Below, in pieces: positions 24,150 to 36,999 of a DNA stretch of 64,000 bases. Origin of the DNA: Cryptomeria japonica. Taxonomy: Eukaryota > Streptophyta > Pinopsida > Cupressales > Cupressaceae. The stretch lies in the NCBI RefSeq assembly GCF_030272615.1, contig NC_081413.1, forward strand, positions 161,758,849 through 161,822,848, in the 5' to 3' direction. The translations under genes were made by a program, and so were the position numbers. The notes under the pieces were generated by a model. The model ran no database searches and was not told where the DNA came from. It worked only from the letters and a program-made list of their open reading frames with translations. Positions within the stretch are counted from its first letter, which is position 1; each line of letters starts with the position of its first letter.

Positions 24150-26403
24150 TTACATTGATGCTTTCCATAATTCTCTGAGTCCTATTGTTGAAACACTTGA
24201 GAGCTTTTCTCTTGGTGCAATATCCTAAGAATGTTCCCTCATCACATTTCGCATCAAATTTTCTCTAGTGTTCACTCCTCTTGATGTAACATTTGCTACC
24301 AAACACTCTAAAGTAGCTAACCACTAGTGTCTTACCGGTCCAATACTCATAAGGAGTTTTATCCTTACCTTTCTTGATGAGTACCCGGTTCATTGTGTAG
24401 ACTGCAGTGCTCACCGCTTCTCTCCAAAAGGTGTGAGCTACCTTTCCTTGAATCAACATGGTTCTAGCTGCTTCAATCATAGTCCGGTTATTCCTCTCTA
24501 CTAGGCCATTCTACTATGGATTTCGAGGGGCAGACAATTGCCTCTTGATGCCATGTTCTTCACAGTACTTGTTGAATTCACTGGAAGTGAATTCCCCTCC
24601 TTGATTAGTTCTCAGGCACTTGATCCTTTTACTGCTTTCCTTTTCCACTAATGCTTTGAAAGCTTTGAACTTTACAAAGGCTTCACACCTATCTTTCAAG
24701 AATGTGACCCACATCATTCTTGAGCAGTCATCAGTGAGAATCATGAAGTACCTATCACCCTGCACACTTCTAGTTTTCATAGGACCACACAAATTAGTAT
24801 GCACAAGATCAAACAAGTTGTTAGCAGTGAAAGATTTACCTTTTAAGGTTGAGGAAGACATTTTTCCCAATTGACACTCTCTACACAAGGTATTATCTGG
24901 TTTGCTTAGCACCGGCAACCCTCTAACTGCATTGATCTTACTAGCCTTCACAATGTTATCAAAGTTTACATGGCAGGGTCTCCTATGCCATATTCAGCTA
25001 TCATCAAATTTAGCCATAAGACATGTACTTATATCTGCATTCAGTTGAAATAGGTTACCTTTGGTCTACATGTCAGTGGCCACCAATTCTCCATTCTTTC
25101 CTTTGACTCTGCACACTCCATTTTTGAATTCCAGAGTGAGACCACTGTCATTCAGCTGGGCAACACTTAGAAGGTTGTGTCTAAGATGATCAACCCAGTA
25201 CACATTGTCAGCACTACTCTTTCCATTCAGAGAGATGGACCCTCTAACTTTGACCATGCATGGTGCATCATTGCCAAAGTGAACCGCACCACCATCATAA
25301 TCTTTCAAGGATAGAAACTTGCTCCGGTCACTAGTCATATGGTGAGAACAGCCACTGTCAATGAACCACTCATTGGAATTATCAAACTAGGAGACAAGAG
25401 CCTTCTTATCTGACACATCTTCCTTGACAGCAACAAACACAATATCTTCATTTTCTTCATCCTCTGATTCCTCATCTGTGACACCTTCATCAACTGCCAC
25501 AAAACAGTTTCTCCGGTTTCCTCCTTTGAATTTCTTGAACCTTTCCGGTTTGTCCTTGTTGTCACCATTAGGACAATTTACAACAATATGTCCTATCCGG
25601 TTGCAAGAAAAGCATTTCAAAGGTAGCTTACCTTTGTATTTTCCGATTCCTTTAGGAAGTTTCCTGGCAAGGAGAGCTTCAAATGCCATCAGAATCTCCT
25701 CATCATCTATTTCTTTTCTCTATCTTGGTTCACCACTAGTGTTAGCTTCTTTTCCTTTTCTGGATGGTACAGTAGAAGCTTTAAAAGCTAATTCAGTCTT
25801 TTGAACACTACCATCAAAACTATTTAGCTCATAGGATGTCAACTTTAAAATGATGGAGTTTAGGGATACCTTAGTCTTGTCTATTGATCTCAACTCCTGA
25901 ATAGCAACAACCCTTATTGCATAGACCAGCAATAGGGATCTCAGGACTTTTCTTACCACAGTGGAATCTTCTATTTTACCACCTGCACTCTTGATATCTC
26001 CAACAATGGTTTTGATTCTTATTCCATACTGTTGAATGGTCTCACCTTCAACCATCCGCATATCTTCAAACTTCCCTCTAAGGCTTTCTTCCTTAGCTTG
26101 TTTTACATGCTCATCACTGCCATAGATATTTTCAAGAGTATCCCATACCTCTTTGGGATTTACCTTATCCTAGACATCAATAAACTCAATGTCAGATAAA
26201 CTACTAATTAGGGCTTCCATGACTTGCCCATTCTCTTGCATCTCTCTCTTTTGGTCATCGGTGAGAGTACCGATAGGGGCAACATAGGCATTCTCAACAT
26301 AGCTCCAATGTTGAGCACCCATGCTCCTGATGTATATCTTCATTCTGTCTTTCCATATACTGAAATTTTCTCTGTTAAACTTTGGACCTTCCCTCTTCAT
26401 CAT
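24150..26403 (-). pseudogene. C2 gag-protease-integrase
   Basis: A single frame over 2.25 kb. It starts MMKREGPKFNRENFSIWKDR (gag N-terminus), then UBN2-type gag, the CCHC knuckle CFSCNRIGHIVVNC (near 25590-25630), the protease active site WFIDSGCSHHMTSD with D-S-G kept, the integrase zinc region (HVNFDNIV, CRECQLGKM), TDDCSRMMW and NQGGEFTSSEF (first catalytic D kept as DLVHTNLCGP with N in the D position). The VERNNRT block follows. Stops: TAG at 26170, 25720, 25387, 25066, 24514, 24511 and 24265, and TGA at 24994. The two adjacent TAGs replace QQ in the PQQNG motif. The frame then shifts near 24150. Confidence 0.88.
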
Positions 26404-26460
26404 TAGACTGGGATCTTTACCTCAAGCGGTTAAGCTTATAGCACAGAGGACCTGGAGGAT

Positions 26461-26472
26461 GCTTTGATACCA
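26461..26472 (-). promoter_or_regulatory. C2 primer binding site (tRNA-iMet type)
   Basis: Minus strand TGGTATCAAAGC, two bases inside the 5' LTR; one change from the plant consensus TGGTATCAGAGC. Confidence 0.85.
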
Positions 26473-26474
26473 AT

Positions 26475-27922
26475 TGATAACTCAATGATGAAAGAATAGT
26501 ACCAAACTAGTACTGAGAGGGGGGGTGAATCAGTACAGACAAAAACACACTCTTAGACCAGTTTGCCAGCAGACACTGTGCATTGACAGACAAAAAATAA
26601 CACAGGTCCTAAAATAGAGTACAACTGACAAAAACCCAGAATAACTGAGACAAGCATAAACCGGTTAATACCTATCTTCTCATATACTCTAACACTTCAT
26701 TTCCATTTCACCCTAATACATGAACAAGTAATCTACCATCAAAGATATACATATAAGCAACTAGATCAACATGTTTCACCGCTTGACAGAAAACAACAAA
26801 GCATCACATGAAGAAGACATCACACATGACACACATATTTTTCACGTGGAAACCCAACTGGGAAAAACCATGGTGGGGATGAATACCCACAAGATTTTTT
26901 TTGAACTCTTTGGAAGTCCACTCTGTTAGGAGCCTTGTCCGGTTAAAGACTAATACAATAGGTTCTATTAGGAACCGATCCTGTTAGGGATCACCTAGTT
27001 AAGGGATGGCTAGAATACCTAGTTAAGGGTTAAATCTTGTTAAAGGTTACCTTGTTAGAGGATTTCAAGAACTCAATGGTTTTGAGTCACCCTGTTAAAG
27101 GATTTACAACAAGCCTGTTAAAGCTACCATGTTAAGGGATTTCTCAACTGTTGAAGTGGTTAGAGATCAACAGGTATTACAATGATCTCATAACAGCACT
27201 CAATGTCAATGCAGATCCACTTAAGCTCCTCTTCACCTTCTGCACTTACACTCTGTAGGTATCACTTTTCTCCTTTGGTCTTGCAAGAATCACGTATCTC
27301 TTCTCTTGGATACACACGCACAACTTTTGCCAACAACCTTAGAAAGAGTCACAACATTGACCTTATATGAAAACAGATAAGTCTGTAGCATAAACCCTAA
27401 ACCCTAAACCCTATACCTATTTGGTTAAGGAATTCAAATGGTTCAATCCTGACCGTTGAGCACACTGCATTAATCTCCATCGTTCATTTTCCACCAATTT
27501 CATGGCGGTTGATAACCCATCACACGTTATCACCATTTACAGACTTCGCACATTCCTGAGGTAGATAGGAACAATCTTCTTCATGCAAGATCTTTCACAC
27601 ACACAAGTCTTCACATGGCAGCACGATCAGTTCTTCATTATCATGCTGACTCATCATACAAAGTCACTTGTTGAGCCACACAGGCTTGAAGCACTTCAAT
27701 CGAAAACCCTGAAGTTGAGACTACCAACCGGTAGTCATATAGCGCTTCCATGTGCCAGTTCCCATAACCATATGCTGGTTCACCTTGAACAAGCACACCA
27801 CTTCACTTTGGCACAAATATCGATTCACAGTTTTATACCGGTTCTCTTCTTTTCATCACATTGACATCAATGACAACACACAATGTCATTATGTCCTCAT
27901 ACCGGTTCACATAGTGCCAACA
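26475..27922 (-). repeat. C2 5' LTR (1448 bp)
   Basis: Begins TGATAACTCAATG; direct partner of 20651-22088. Four telomere-like CCCTAAA words occur near 27390. Confidence 0.92.
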
Positions 27923-29480
27923 AGGGGATGCACCCCAACAAGTCAAAATGCAAAAAAGACAACAAAAGCAACTAAGTAAGAGCTTCCATAAGCTTGGTAT
28001 TCTTTTGGATCACTCTGTAATTGATTTCCTGGAGTTCTTCCATGATGAACCTCAAACTACCTCTTTCCTATTTTTTGCTCCTGGTCCCAGTAGAGGGCCT
28101 TGTCGATGGCTGCATATCCTACATTTTCTTGTCTCGATTAATGTCTAAGGATAATTCGGATCTGTTCATATGAGCTTTCTGCAAGGCGATTTCCTCGTTG
28201 ACTCTTTTGAGGCCTTTAACACTGTTATACATTGCCTCCTTACTAACTTCCACCAAGCCCTTAATGTTTCCCTTTAAATCCTGGATTTCATTCTCCAACC
28301 CGTCAATCCTAGCCTCATGTTCTGTCTTCATGACCTTAACATCTTCCACAATTTTTTGGGACAGTTTCAAGATTTTATCAATTTTATTAGGTACTGGATT
28401 CTTAGTGAAAGAATCCACAATATCCTTGATCCCTTATTTCAAAAAATTAATTTCAACCAAAAACCCATCGAAAGCATTTCTCCTGATTAGAAAATGAATT
28501 TCCCAAGAGCTTATCAACATCCATTTCATCACATTTAATCTCATTGGGGTCCACATTAAGGGGAATATCAAGTTTAGTTTCATTTTCCCCTTTTCCTTGA
28601 ATATCCACCTTTTTCTAGTCTTCTGCTTTTTAGGATTTTGGGGATGAGATGCAGAGGATTTCAACTTTTTCACTGCCCATCTAGGTGAATTTTTCCTACT
28701 ACTATTTGTGCCAGGTGTGGGCTTCTACGAGGGACCCTCATCCTCTTAGGGCTTGTATTCTGAATCATCAAAAACATGGATGTCATTCTAGCGTATAGCA
28801 ATTTCATCCTCCACCTCACCAAACTATGTATCTGAAACATCATGCACCTCCTGGCTGGCTAAGGATTTATGGTTTCTCAGAGCAAGGGAGGGTTTAACCT
28901 CATGAGCCTTAGAAAAATTCATATCTAGGAGGATTAATCCCTCATGAAGAATTGGGGTTTCCTCATTCTCAAAATGCTTATGAATGGAATTCTTAAGAGA
29001 AGACAGCAAATAAAAAGGGATTGAAATTCTTTTATCATGCCTAAAGTGGTTCAAAATAGTGAAATGATAGGAAAGGATACTAGTGTAGCGGTCATTGAGG
29101 GTTATGTACCTCATAATAAACTCCATCATATCTGTGCAAAGCTTCAGAAGGCCTTTTGATTGTATCCTCCATCCAGGTTCTTCTTGACTCTACTTCTTTC
29201 ACTCTTTTTGTAGTAGAAAATTGAGAGGGCTTCTTCTGAATTTTTCCTCTCCCTACAAAATTTTTTACCCTCCATGCTAAGCCCAAAAATCTCAGTGATG
29301 AAGGGTTCATCAATTCTGAACTCTGCCCCATACATTCTTAGAACCCCATTATTCCAATTTATAACGAACAAATTTGTGAATTGATGATTTTGACCATGGA
29401 GTTTCCTGACAAATGGTTCCATACCTCCGTCCATGACTTCCATCTAGACCTCTTCATTTTTCTCCCAAATCTCGTACGGA
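27923..29480 (-). pseudogene. unrecognised decayed ORF with coiled-coil C-terminus
   Basis: On the minus strand several overlapping frames read as one broken protein. The N-terminal part (29443 to about 29144) has LFVINWNNGVLRMYGAEF and DEPFITEIFGLSMEGKKF. A middle part lies at 29129-28824. A Lys/Ser-rich stretch follows, then a charged, probably coiled-coil C-terminus (28418-28119, KNPVPNKIDKILKLSQKIVE). It has at least two frameshifts and many in-frame stops, mostly TAG. I recognise no domain. The layout and an E-x-FGL motif recall the larger broken ORF at 46503-49520. C2 is inserted next to it at 27922. Confidence 0.4.
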
Positions 29481-29633
29481 GATGACTCCAATATGTTCTT
29501 GTATCCCCCCATAAGATTGTTTCCTCTATAAATTTTACCAGGTAACATTAAAACCAGGCTTTAGACAGGCGAAAACAAACTAGACCCACAAGAAAAATTT
29601 GGAAGGTCGCTGCCACAGTTTCTATGAATAGCT

Positions 29634-30379
29634 TTACAAATGTGAAAAGCTATCATAATTATGCTCAATCGGAGAGATATTTTTGACATCCCCCCTTGCT
29701 AGTTCCCACAACTGAAATGGAAAGGATCCCCCTTCCCACCACCACTTTTGATCATCTCTAGCTACACCAAGATTCTCCATGTGATCTGCAGGCTTGTTAC
29801 CCTCTCTCAAAATGTGCAAAATTTGAATTGCCTCAAATTTGGCAATCATATCAAAACACTCCTGCATTAAATGATTAATCGTTCAGCTGGGGTTACTCTT
29901 TTTAATCAAATAGTTAATTATATTTAGTGAATCACTTTCTAGCTAGACTTTCTTGAATTTACCACGGATAGCCATTTTAATCCCAATGTAGGCCATATTT
30001 GCCTTAGCATAATGGTTTTTCTAAGTACCCAGTGGGAGTGCCACTGCCGAGACAAGCCTACCATTGTAATCACAAGAAACTCTCCCATAACCTCCCGACC
30101 AAAGATTTCCTTTGGCCACCCCATCAACATTAATTTTTATCCATCCCCTAGGAGGAGCAATCCAAGCAATGTTGGGTCTGATATGCTTTGTTTTAATAGT
30201 GGGTCTTGAAATATCCCAATCAATGTTCCATCTCTTGATAATATCCTAGTCCAAATTGGAGGAATAAATGACATGATCAAGCTTACGGGAAGGGAAATTA
30301 TCCTTAGTAGAGGTTTGAATATGTCAAGCAACCACTAAAACCAGAGAATCTTTGCCTCTAAAGATACAGTTATTCCTTT
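29634..30379 (-). pseudogene. LINE-type pol, RNase H end (left of G1)
   Basis: Minus-strand frame with APPRGWIKINVDGVAKGNLW, then LESDSLNIINYLI and ILREGNKPADHMENLGV, the pattern of the RNase H domain at the end of plant L1-like LINE pol (RVT_3 type). The first D (NVDG), the ESD aspartate and ADH are kept. The usual glutamate position reads KANMAYIG, so it is lost. Stops are TAG or TGA at places fitting CAG or TGG. The protein continues on the far side of G1: removing G1 and one copy of its 5-bp duplication joins this frame to 38684-39260. Confidence 0.8.
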
Positions 30380-30384
30380 CCTTC
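30380..30384. repeat. G1 target-site duplication, left copy (CCTTC)
   Basis: CCTTC directly before the LTR start; the same five bases follow the element at 38679-38683. Confidence 0.9.
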
Positions 30385-32031
30385 TGTAGCGTCGTAAATT
30401 GTACGCACTTGCTAGGGTGGTACAATTTCACACCTAGTTTAGCACCCACCTTGGTCATTTTGCATTTTGCATTGCATTTCCCCTTTAGTACTTAATTAAT
30501 CAAATTAATTAGGTCTAAGGTTCTATTTTATCATCTCCCACATCATAAAGTTGGGCCCTTTCATTAAAGTATGCCCTTTTCATTTTATTCCTCCTATACA
30601 TCATTTAATCAAAAACCCTAATTAGGTCCTATTTTGAACTTGGGGGCTTGATTTCAAGGGTCAAAACATCTCGAAATCAGCTGTAACTTCGGGATTCGCT
30701 CTAAAATCATCATATCCGATGGCCCTGAAAATTTGGTGAAAAGTTGTTGGGACCATGGCGCCCGGCGTGCAACATGGTCTCGGACATTTTTCCCGAAATT
30801 CTAGGAGCGCGATCCAATCATAAAATAAAGCTTAACCCCAAGAAATTGGCGAGAGATTCAATCTCTAGGTCGGCCAAAAGTTGAAATTAAGACCTAGGGT
30901 TTCATACATAAGAGCTCTCTTTCTTCATTTGAAGGGATCCGGATTTTGGCTTTCAAGGACCTTCTATGCAGCAAAAGAGCAGATCTTTGAAGACTTCAAC
31001 AACATTCAACATCCATTCATCAAGCATTCATCAATTTCATTCATTCATGTAGGGCTTTGAAGACATTGAAGAGCAATAAGAGATTACCGACTGAAGATTG
31101 GCTTGTACTCCTCCCTTGGGGTTGGGTATGATTTCATGTTGTTTTCATGTCTTTGCATAAGCTTCAATTACATCACTTATTCATGCTTTAGATCACTTTG
31201 CATCTTGGTTTAGAGCATTTACATTATCATTTACAAGCAATTAGGGTTTACTTTCTAGGTTGCTCTAGTTTGCTTTCTTGCATTTAAGGACCTTGCACAC
31301 ACACTAGGTCTGCACACACAATACATTTTACAATACAACTTGGCTATTCGTGGAGGTGGAAATCACCGAAGCGGGGGTTTGACTAAGGCAAAACCCTATA
31401 TAGCCGCCCAAACACCTTTTCAGATATAAGTGCAGGTTTCAGGACTCAGACGATGCCGCAAGTTACAGATCCGGAAGAAGAAGACGGAGACCAAACAACA
31501 CACCAAATCTCAAAGCAAAAGACCAAGACAGGGGCGCCGGGCGCCCTGGTCCCTGGGACAGGGGCGCTGGGCGCCCTGGTCCTCCTGACAGACAGCATTT
31601 TCAGCATTTTTGACAGCTTTTCCAGAGTGCAAAACAACAGTTTCCGGAGCAGTTTCAGGGGCAGAATCAGGATAGTGGCGCCCGCGCCCCCGTCCCGAAC
31701 ATTTTCACTCAGATTTTAACACCGGGTACGCATTTACATTCTTGCCTTGTCCTTGTGTTTACAGCTTTCCACTTTCCATTGTTTAAGTTCAATTCTGCAA
31801 TCTTGGTATTAGTTCATACTTGCACTTTGGGGTTAGGGATTGAACTTGCATCATTTTATCTTTCAATTACAACAAAGGAATAGAAATCCTAATAGGTAGC
31901 CCGTGGCTCTCTCTTCCACAAAAAGAAGTAGCCAATTGTGTGATACCTCTAGGCTCTTTCGTATTCCACAAGTGTGTGGTTGAAAGTGAGATTAGGGCAT
32001 GTTTGCTTAGTGTCACTTTTTCTCCCACACA
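30385..32031 (+). repeat. G1 5' LTR (1647 bp)
   Basis: Nearly identical to 37000-38678. A weak TATA-like TACATAAG (30905-30912) precedes GAGCTCTC; G2 has the better TATATAAG here. A GGGGCGC..GGGCGCCCTGGTCC minisatellite at 31531-31590 has two units, against three in the partner. Confidence 0.95.
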
Positions 32032-32034
32032 TTT

Positions 32035-32050
32035 TGGTGAACCCGACGTG
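32035..32050 (+). promoter_or_regulatory. G1 primer binding site
   Basis: TGGTGAACCCGACGTG, three bases after the LTR. It begins with the TGG complementary to tRNA CCA, and it is clearly not the initiator-Met type seen in the copia elements. I cannot name the tRNA. Confidence 0.7.
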
Positions 32051-32198
32051 AATCTATCATTGCTTCCTCTTGCATTGCATTTGTTACATCTAGATCTAGA
32101 TTTAGTGTGTTTTCATTTCATTTTCATTAAAAAGAAAAAGAAAAAAAAAAAAGTGTGTTTCTTTGCATTGTGTGTTTAAAATTTTATGCAGTTTCAAA

Positions 32199-35100
32199 AT
32201 GTCAGATTTTTATTTGCAAGATGTTCATATTTGTGATGATTATGAGTTAGATGAAGCTTTAGATGAATTTTTGAAACCTAAATATACCAAACCTTCATTT
32301 TACCAAAAACTCATAAACATTGTTACTATGCCATTTCGTTGTGATGAGAAAGATAAGTCGAATGATTCCTGTCAAGGGTACATTCCTATCAGCTCTTCCA
32401 CTAAATCTAGTAACATGGTTGTTTTCAATGATCCCCTCTATGAAGAGATATCTCCTTTTGAATAAAAAGATAAACCTTTTAATAGATATGATCATGCTTT
32501 GTTGAATGATGCCCTTGATGCCTTTGTGTCTCCTAAAAAACACTCCCTTCATGAGGATCCTTTTGTGCAAGAAGATGACATTATCCGTACATTTCCTAGT
32601 GATGGCCTTTCCTTTTCCAACAAAATTCCCACTAGAGATGATGAGTTAATGATAAATGCTTACCCTTCTCCTAAAGTTTGTCTTACCCATAAGCATCCCT
32701 TAGAGAAAGAAGATGAAATAATAAGCAATTTCCTTAATTCTCTCTCCCATAAAGATCATATTGAAAATATTTTGAGGAAAGAGGATGAGTTTAACACATC
32801 TATTGATGCTCTCCCTCCTAAGGATGAGGAATTAATAAACAATGTTATCTCCTCTCCCGAAATTGACAATACTTCAAACATTCCTTTCAACAACCTCACT
32901 ATTTGGGATGAACCATTAGAAGAAGGTGTAGATTATTCTCTACCCTGTGAGAGAACCCTAGCCAAAGGGGATGAAATCAAGATTAAAAACTCCCTTGATA
33001 GTTTCTCACCTTCCTTGAATCTCAATCATTCTCCCTCTAAAAATAAAGCATCTCCCTCTCCTCAACTTGGTTCTACTCATAAGGAAACCCTAGTTCAAAA
33101 CAAGATGGTTAACATCTCTTTCAAAGATCTCCATCTCAAAAGTGAGACTTTAGAGAGTAATGTTGATCCTTCTCCTAGAGAGTTTATTCCCCATGTAGAT
33201 CCTTTGATGATAGAGGATGATATGACCTTTCCTAGTATTACTCTTCCTACTAGAACATCAATGCCTATCCCTTGTCTCTCTCCTAAAATTGATTTAATCT
33301 GTGATAAGATTTTAGTGCAAGAGAAGACTATCAATAATTCTTCCAACACTTTTGTTCATTCCTCTAAACCATCCTCAATCAATTTGATACATGTGAATGA
33401 AACACCTAACAAACCTCTCTTCATTGTCCAAGGTTCTTGTCCTTCTCAAAATTCTCAACCTTTAAATAAGCCTATCTTAGTGGTTCAAGGTGGTTATGCT
33501 AATGATTCTTTTTGCACTCCTAAGAAACCTGTTATTACTGTGCAAGGAGGTTATTCTACTAAGAGCCCTTATGAGTATGCTAAGCAACTGACTAGAGAGA
33601 GTTATCATGCGGTTGCCCATACCCATAACACAAGAAACAATACGCAACCTAATCCTCCTCCAGTTATCCCCACTTCGCTTCCTCCTTCCCAACCTATTCT
33701 TCCTCAAGCTCCTCGTATTTCACAAATGCTTAGTAAGGACTATGATCTCATAGAACAACTTAAAACTACCCCTGCTAAGATATCCCTTTGGGATTTGATC
33801 CAAACTTCTTCTGCTCATCATGGAATGTTACAAGATGCCTTGAAAGATTTGAATGTTCCTCCACCTAATACATCTAGTAATATAGCATCTTTGGTTAACT
33901 CTGTGATGAATCCTAAAGCTCAAATTGTGTTTACTCAAGATGAGTTGCCTACTAGTGAAATTCAACATCAATATGATCCCTTGATGATTGTGGTTATCAT
34001 AAATGACACTGCTATAAGATGAACACTGGTAGATAATGGCTCTGGCCTTAATGTGTGTAGCATTAATCTATTGCATAAGATGAATGTGGATACATCCCTT
34101 ATTGAGCCTGACTCTCGTCCCATTCGAGGCTTTGATAATGTGGCTAAGTCTTCATTAGGTATTATCACCTTACCCATCACAGTGGGACCCGTTACTTTGC
34201 CTACTCCTATCCATGTTATGTCAGGAAATCTAACATACAACTTGTTATTAGGGAGACCTTGGATTCACGGTATGCAAGCTGTCCCCTCTACATTGCATAG
34301 ACAAGTTAAATTTATTTATAATAATAAGACATATACCTTGATAGGTGATACTAATTTTCAAGCTTGTTTGCAAACATCTACTTCCAAAGGGAGTTCTTCT
34401 AAGCCTTCCTCTTCTAGTGATGACTCGTTAAACAAGATACCTATGGATGAATCCTTATCCTCTGATAATCAAAATTCTTTGGATGAAGATTCTTCTCAAC
34501 TTGAATCTACACATGAAGAGGCTTTTGATCTTGAGAAGGTTCTTGCAGATGACGATTGGGGATCTCTTGACTTTAATCCCACCTTTGTAGGTGAGTATAG
34601 GGTTCCTCCTAGAGAGCTTAAAGTGAAAAAGAAGGAAGAAACTAGAGATCAATCAATCTTACCTGAACCTATGAGCAATAATTTTGTGGCCGCTTCTCAA
34701 ACTTCTTCTCCTCACACCTCTAATTATGAAGAGTTTGATTCTTTGTCTTATGAAAAACCACCTTCTCTTCCTGAAATGGCTGATCGTTATGGTCGTGGTT
34801 TTCGCATTTTTGCTAAGCATGGGTATCATGGAAATGGTTGTGGCGCTCATGAACAAGGGATAAAAGTTCCTCTAGAGACTAATTTTCACAATTATGCCTT
34901 TGGACTCGGCTATAATCCCTGCAAACGTACCAAAGCATCTAAAAGACCATCTCTCAATGTAAATGCTATATTTAATAGTGATGATGATCTCACTTCAACT
35001 AAATCATCTTCTACTTCTATCAACTCTCATTCCCCTCATAAGGAAATCTTGGCGATGAACAAATCTCTTTATGAATCCCCTCAAATTTCTAAATCCACTT

Positions 35101-35306
35101 ATGAATCTTTATCTCCTATTCGTCATAAAGTCCTTTCCTCCAGGGATAAGGCTCTAATAAATTACACTCATCCCTCTTCTAAGATTTCTTGTGATTTTTC
35201 TTCTTCAATTTTTATCATTTTATACATGTTTTCGATCTCACTTATAGTTGAGCATTTAGCATGTCATATTCAAATACCTCATTTAGTCTATCATGTCTTT
35301 AAATAA
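32199..35306 (+). pseudogene. G1 polyprotein with aspartic-protease region
   Basis: One frame of about 1035 codons broken by only two stops, TAA at 32463-32465 and TGA at 34020-34022 (AGA-TGA-ACA, probably CGA originally). The N-terminal 600 codons are acidic and repetitive (KEDEI, DDEL, DPL motifs). Near 33410-33560 a motif ending VQG(G)Y occurs three times. Then comes SKDYDLIEQLKTTPAKISLW and, after the TGA, TLVDNGSGLNVCSINLL with the catalytic D at 34032, and LLLGRPWIHGMQAVPSTLHR, both typical of Tat-type proteases. A glycine-rich G-patch-like stretch lies near 34780-34920. No zinc knuckle or RT is seen. Confidence 0.8.
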
Positions 35307-36984
35307 CATTAATGGCTATTATGTTGCTCATCATTATGTGACATTGGTAGCTCATTTACTGGGGGCTCATTGTCATTCATGATGGTACAATTTCAAGTGC
35401 AATCATATTTTTTGAAGCAACGTAATAGCCTAATTTTCTTGTTCCTATGGGGACAAGAGTGATTTCATACATCTCTTCTTTTGCTTATGTCCAAATCTCT
35501 CCCTAGAAGATTGTGTAAGTCCTTCTCATTATCCTTATCCTTGGGAGGCAATGATCTTTCCTTATTTTTATCTAAGGATCCACTTTTTCCTATTTCGTGG
35601 ATGGTGTGAACTTTATTACTTGATGTTATGCCTTGTATGCATTTGTTGTTGTTTGTTCAAGGGTTCTCTCTTACAAGAGGTGTAAGTCCTTGACTACAAC
35701 CTCTTTTGCACTTGGTAAAATACATCCATAATGAATTCACTCTCCCGATTGGGTTAAAAAGAGCGTCATCCTTCATTAAGAATCACTTTCACCTCGCAAA
35801 AGAAGGAAGTATTGCATTCTTATTCTCTTCTTTGTCTTATTCTAGAAGATGTTATATTTGTCTAAGACAATTCCTCTCGGGGATAGGTGTCTTTTGTACA
35901 AATATCTCTTCTCCTCTAAGGATCTCCTTTACACATACTACAGGATATCCCTTTTCAACTATCTTATCCTTGCTTAAGGAGTGCAGAACTCTCTTGCTTG
36001 GATCTATGACATTGTTGCATTTTTGGGGTGTCTTCTTTTGTGATGAAGGTAGGTATCCTTGTTCTACTTTTCTTATGACATAAAACATTACACTTTTTGA
36101 GCAATGGGTCATTCTCGGAACCAGAGCACAGACTCTTAGAGCGAGATGTCTCCATTTTTGTTTTATGCAAGGTGATTATTCTCAGAACCAGAGCACAGAC
36201 TCTTAGAGCGAGATGTCACACTTTTGTACTATACATATACAGGTTGTAGCATACTCGGGCATAGACTCCTATGAGATGCTTCTAACCTCACTTACACACA
36301 CATGCACGAGGTTGAGTGGAACTAGTGGCATAAGGCTAGACTTTCTCACTCTCCTCCCTTACATGGATCACCTAGACAGACTCTAGGGGCTAGTTTTCCA
36401 TGTCCTTTTTCCCATGGATCACCTAGACAAGATCTAGGGGCGAGAAGTCTATGTTTTTCTCTCTCACTATTCTTCTCATGGATCACCAATGTGTGTATTC
36501 ATGCCTTTTTCCTTTCTTTTCTTCTCTTTACATTTTGTTTCCATTTACATCCTTCATCTTGTGTTAGAGAACTCCCAAATCCTCACACTCTTTGTTGTGT
36601 TGGAATTGAGATTTAGTCCTCTTTCTTACCAAATGATTCTCCATTAGTTTTTGATCTCATATCAAATCTTCTTGTGAGCATTTGTCATCAATATTCTTTA
36701 ACAATTCGAAGTGGTAAACATGATAGCCTGTTTCAACTCACTAAAATTAGCAAGCTGAAACAGGGGGGGGCATATAGCTACCCTCGAATTTTCATCACCT
36801 TCCTTAGTAAGCATTAGGTGATTTTGTGATCTAACGTGTGTTTTGTAGGGTGCGGTTCCTAACTGTGTACTGCAGATACCGCTGGGGGCTTCGTTCGACA
36901 GACTTATGGATATATCCTTTTTCAAATAATGTTTACTTTTCTGTACTTTAGCTTGCATATGCACGTAGTGTTCATATGACTGCT
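35307..36984 (+). other. G1 3' internal non-coding region
   Basis: No gene. CTCAGAACCAGAGCACAGAC and GAGCGAGATGTC occur twice (about 36115-36150 and 36180-36217), a short direct duplication. CATGGATCACCTAGACA also repeats (near 36364 and 36414). The interval from 36174 to the LTR is almost identical to 51508-52334 (G2), and its last 250 bp match the DNA beyond the H LTR (57998-58275). Confidence 0.75.
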
Positions 36985-36999
36985 AAAGTGGGGGCTAAA
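36985..36999 (+). promoter_or_regulatory. G1 polypurine tract
   Basis: AAAGTGGGGGCTAAA abutting the 3' LTR; the same tract is at 52320-52334 and, inverted, at 57998-58012. Confidence 0.85.

Larger units (their letters stand above)
20651..27922 (-). mobile_element. Ty1/copia LTR retrotransposon C2 (7.3 kb, full length, decayed)
   Basis: LTRs 20651-22088 and 26475-27922 end in CCAACA and enclose PPT, RNase H, RT, integrase, protease, gag and PBS when read left to right. The 5-bp duplication AGGGG flanks it (20646-20650, 27923-27927). The left LTR starts TT instead of TG. All domains are present in the usual copia order, with one frameshift near 24150 and about ten in-frame stops, nine of them TAG. 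Domain wording (PRYVKLNH hinge, GTKWVFRNKLNEDG) is shared with C1, so both belong to related lineages. Confidence 0.95.

Noticed and set aside
31453-31719. 88-codon ORF in the G1 LTR (and similar frames at 38151, 53553, 56637)
   Set aside because: Lies in the LTR and is driven by the GC-rich minisatellite (GALGALV-type repeats); its length varies with unit number and no domain is seen.
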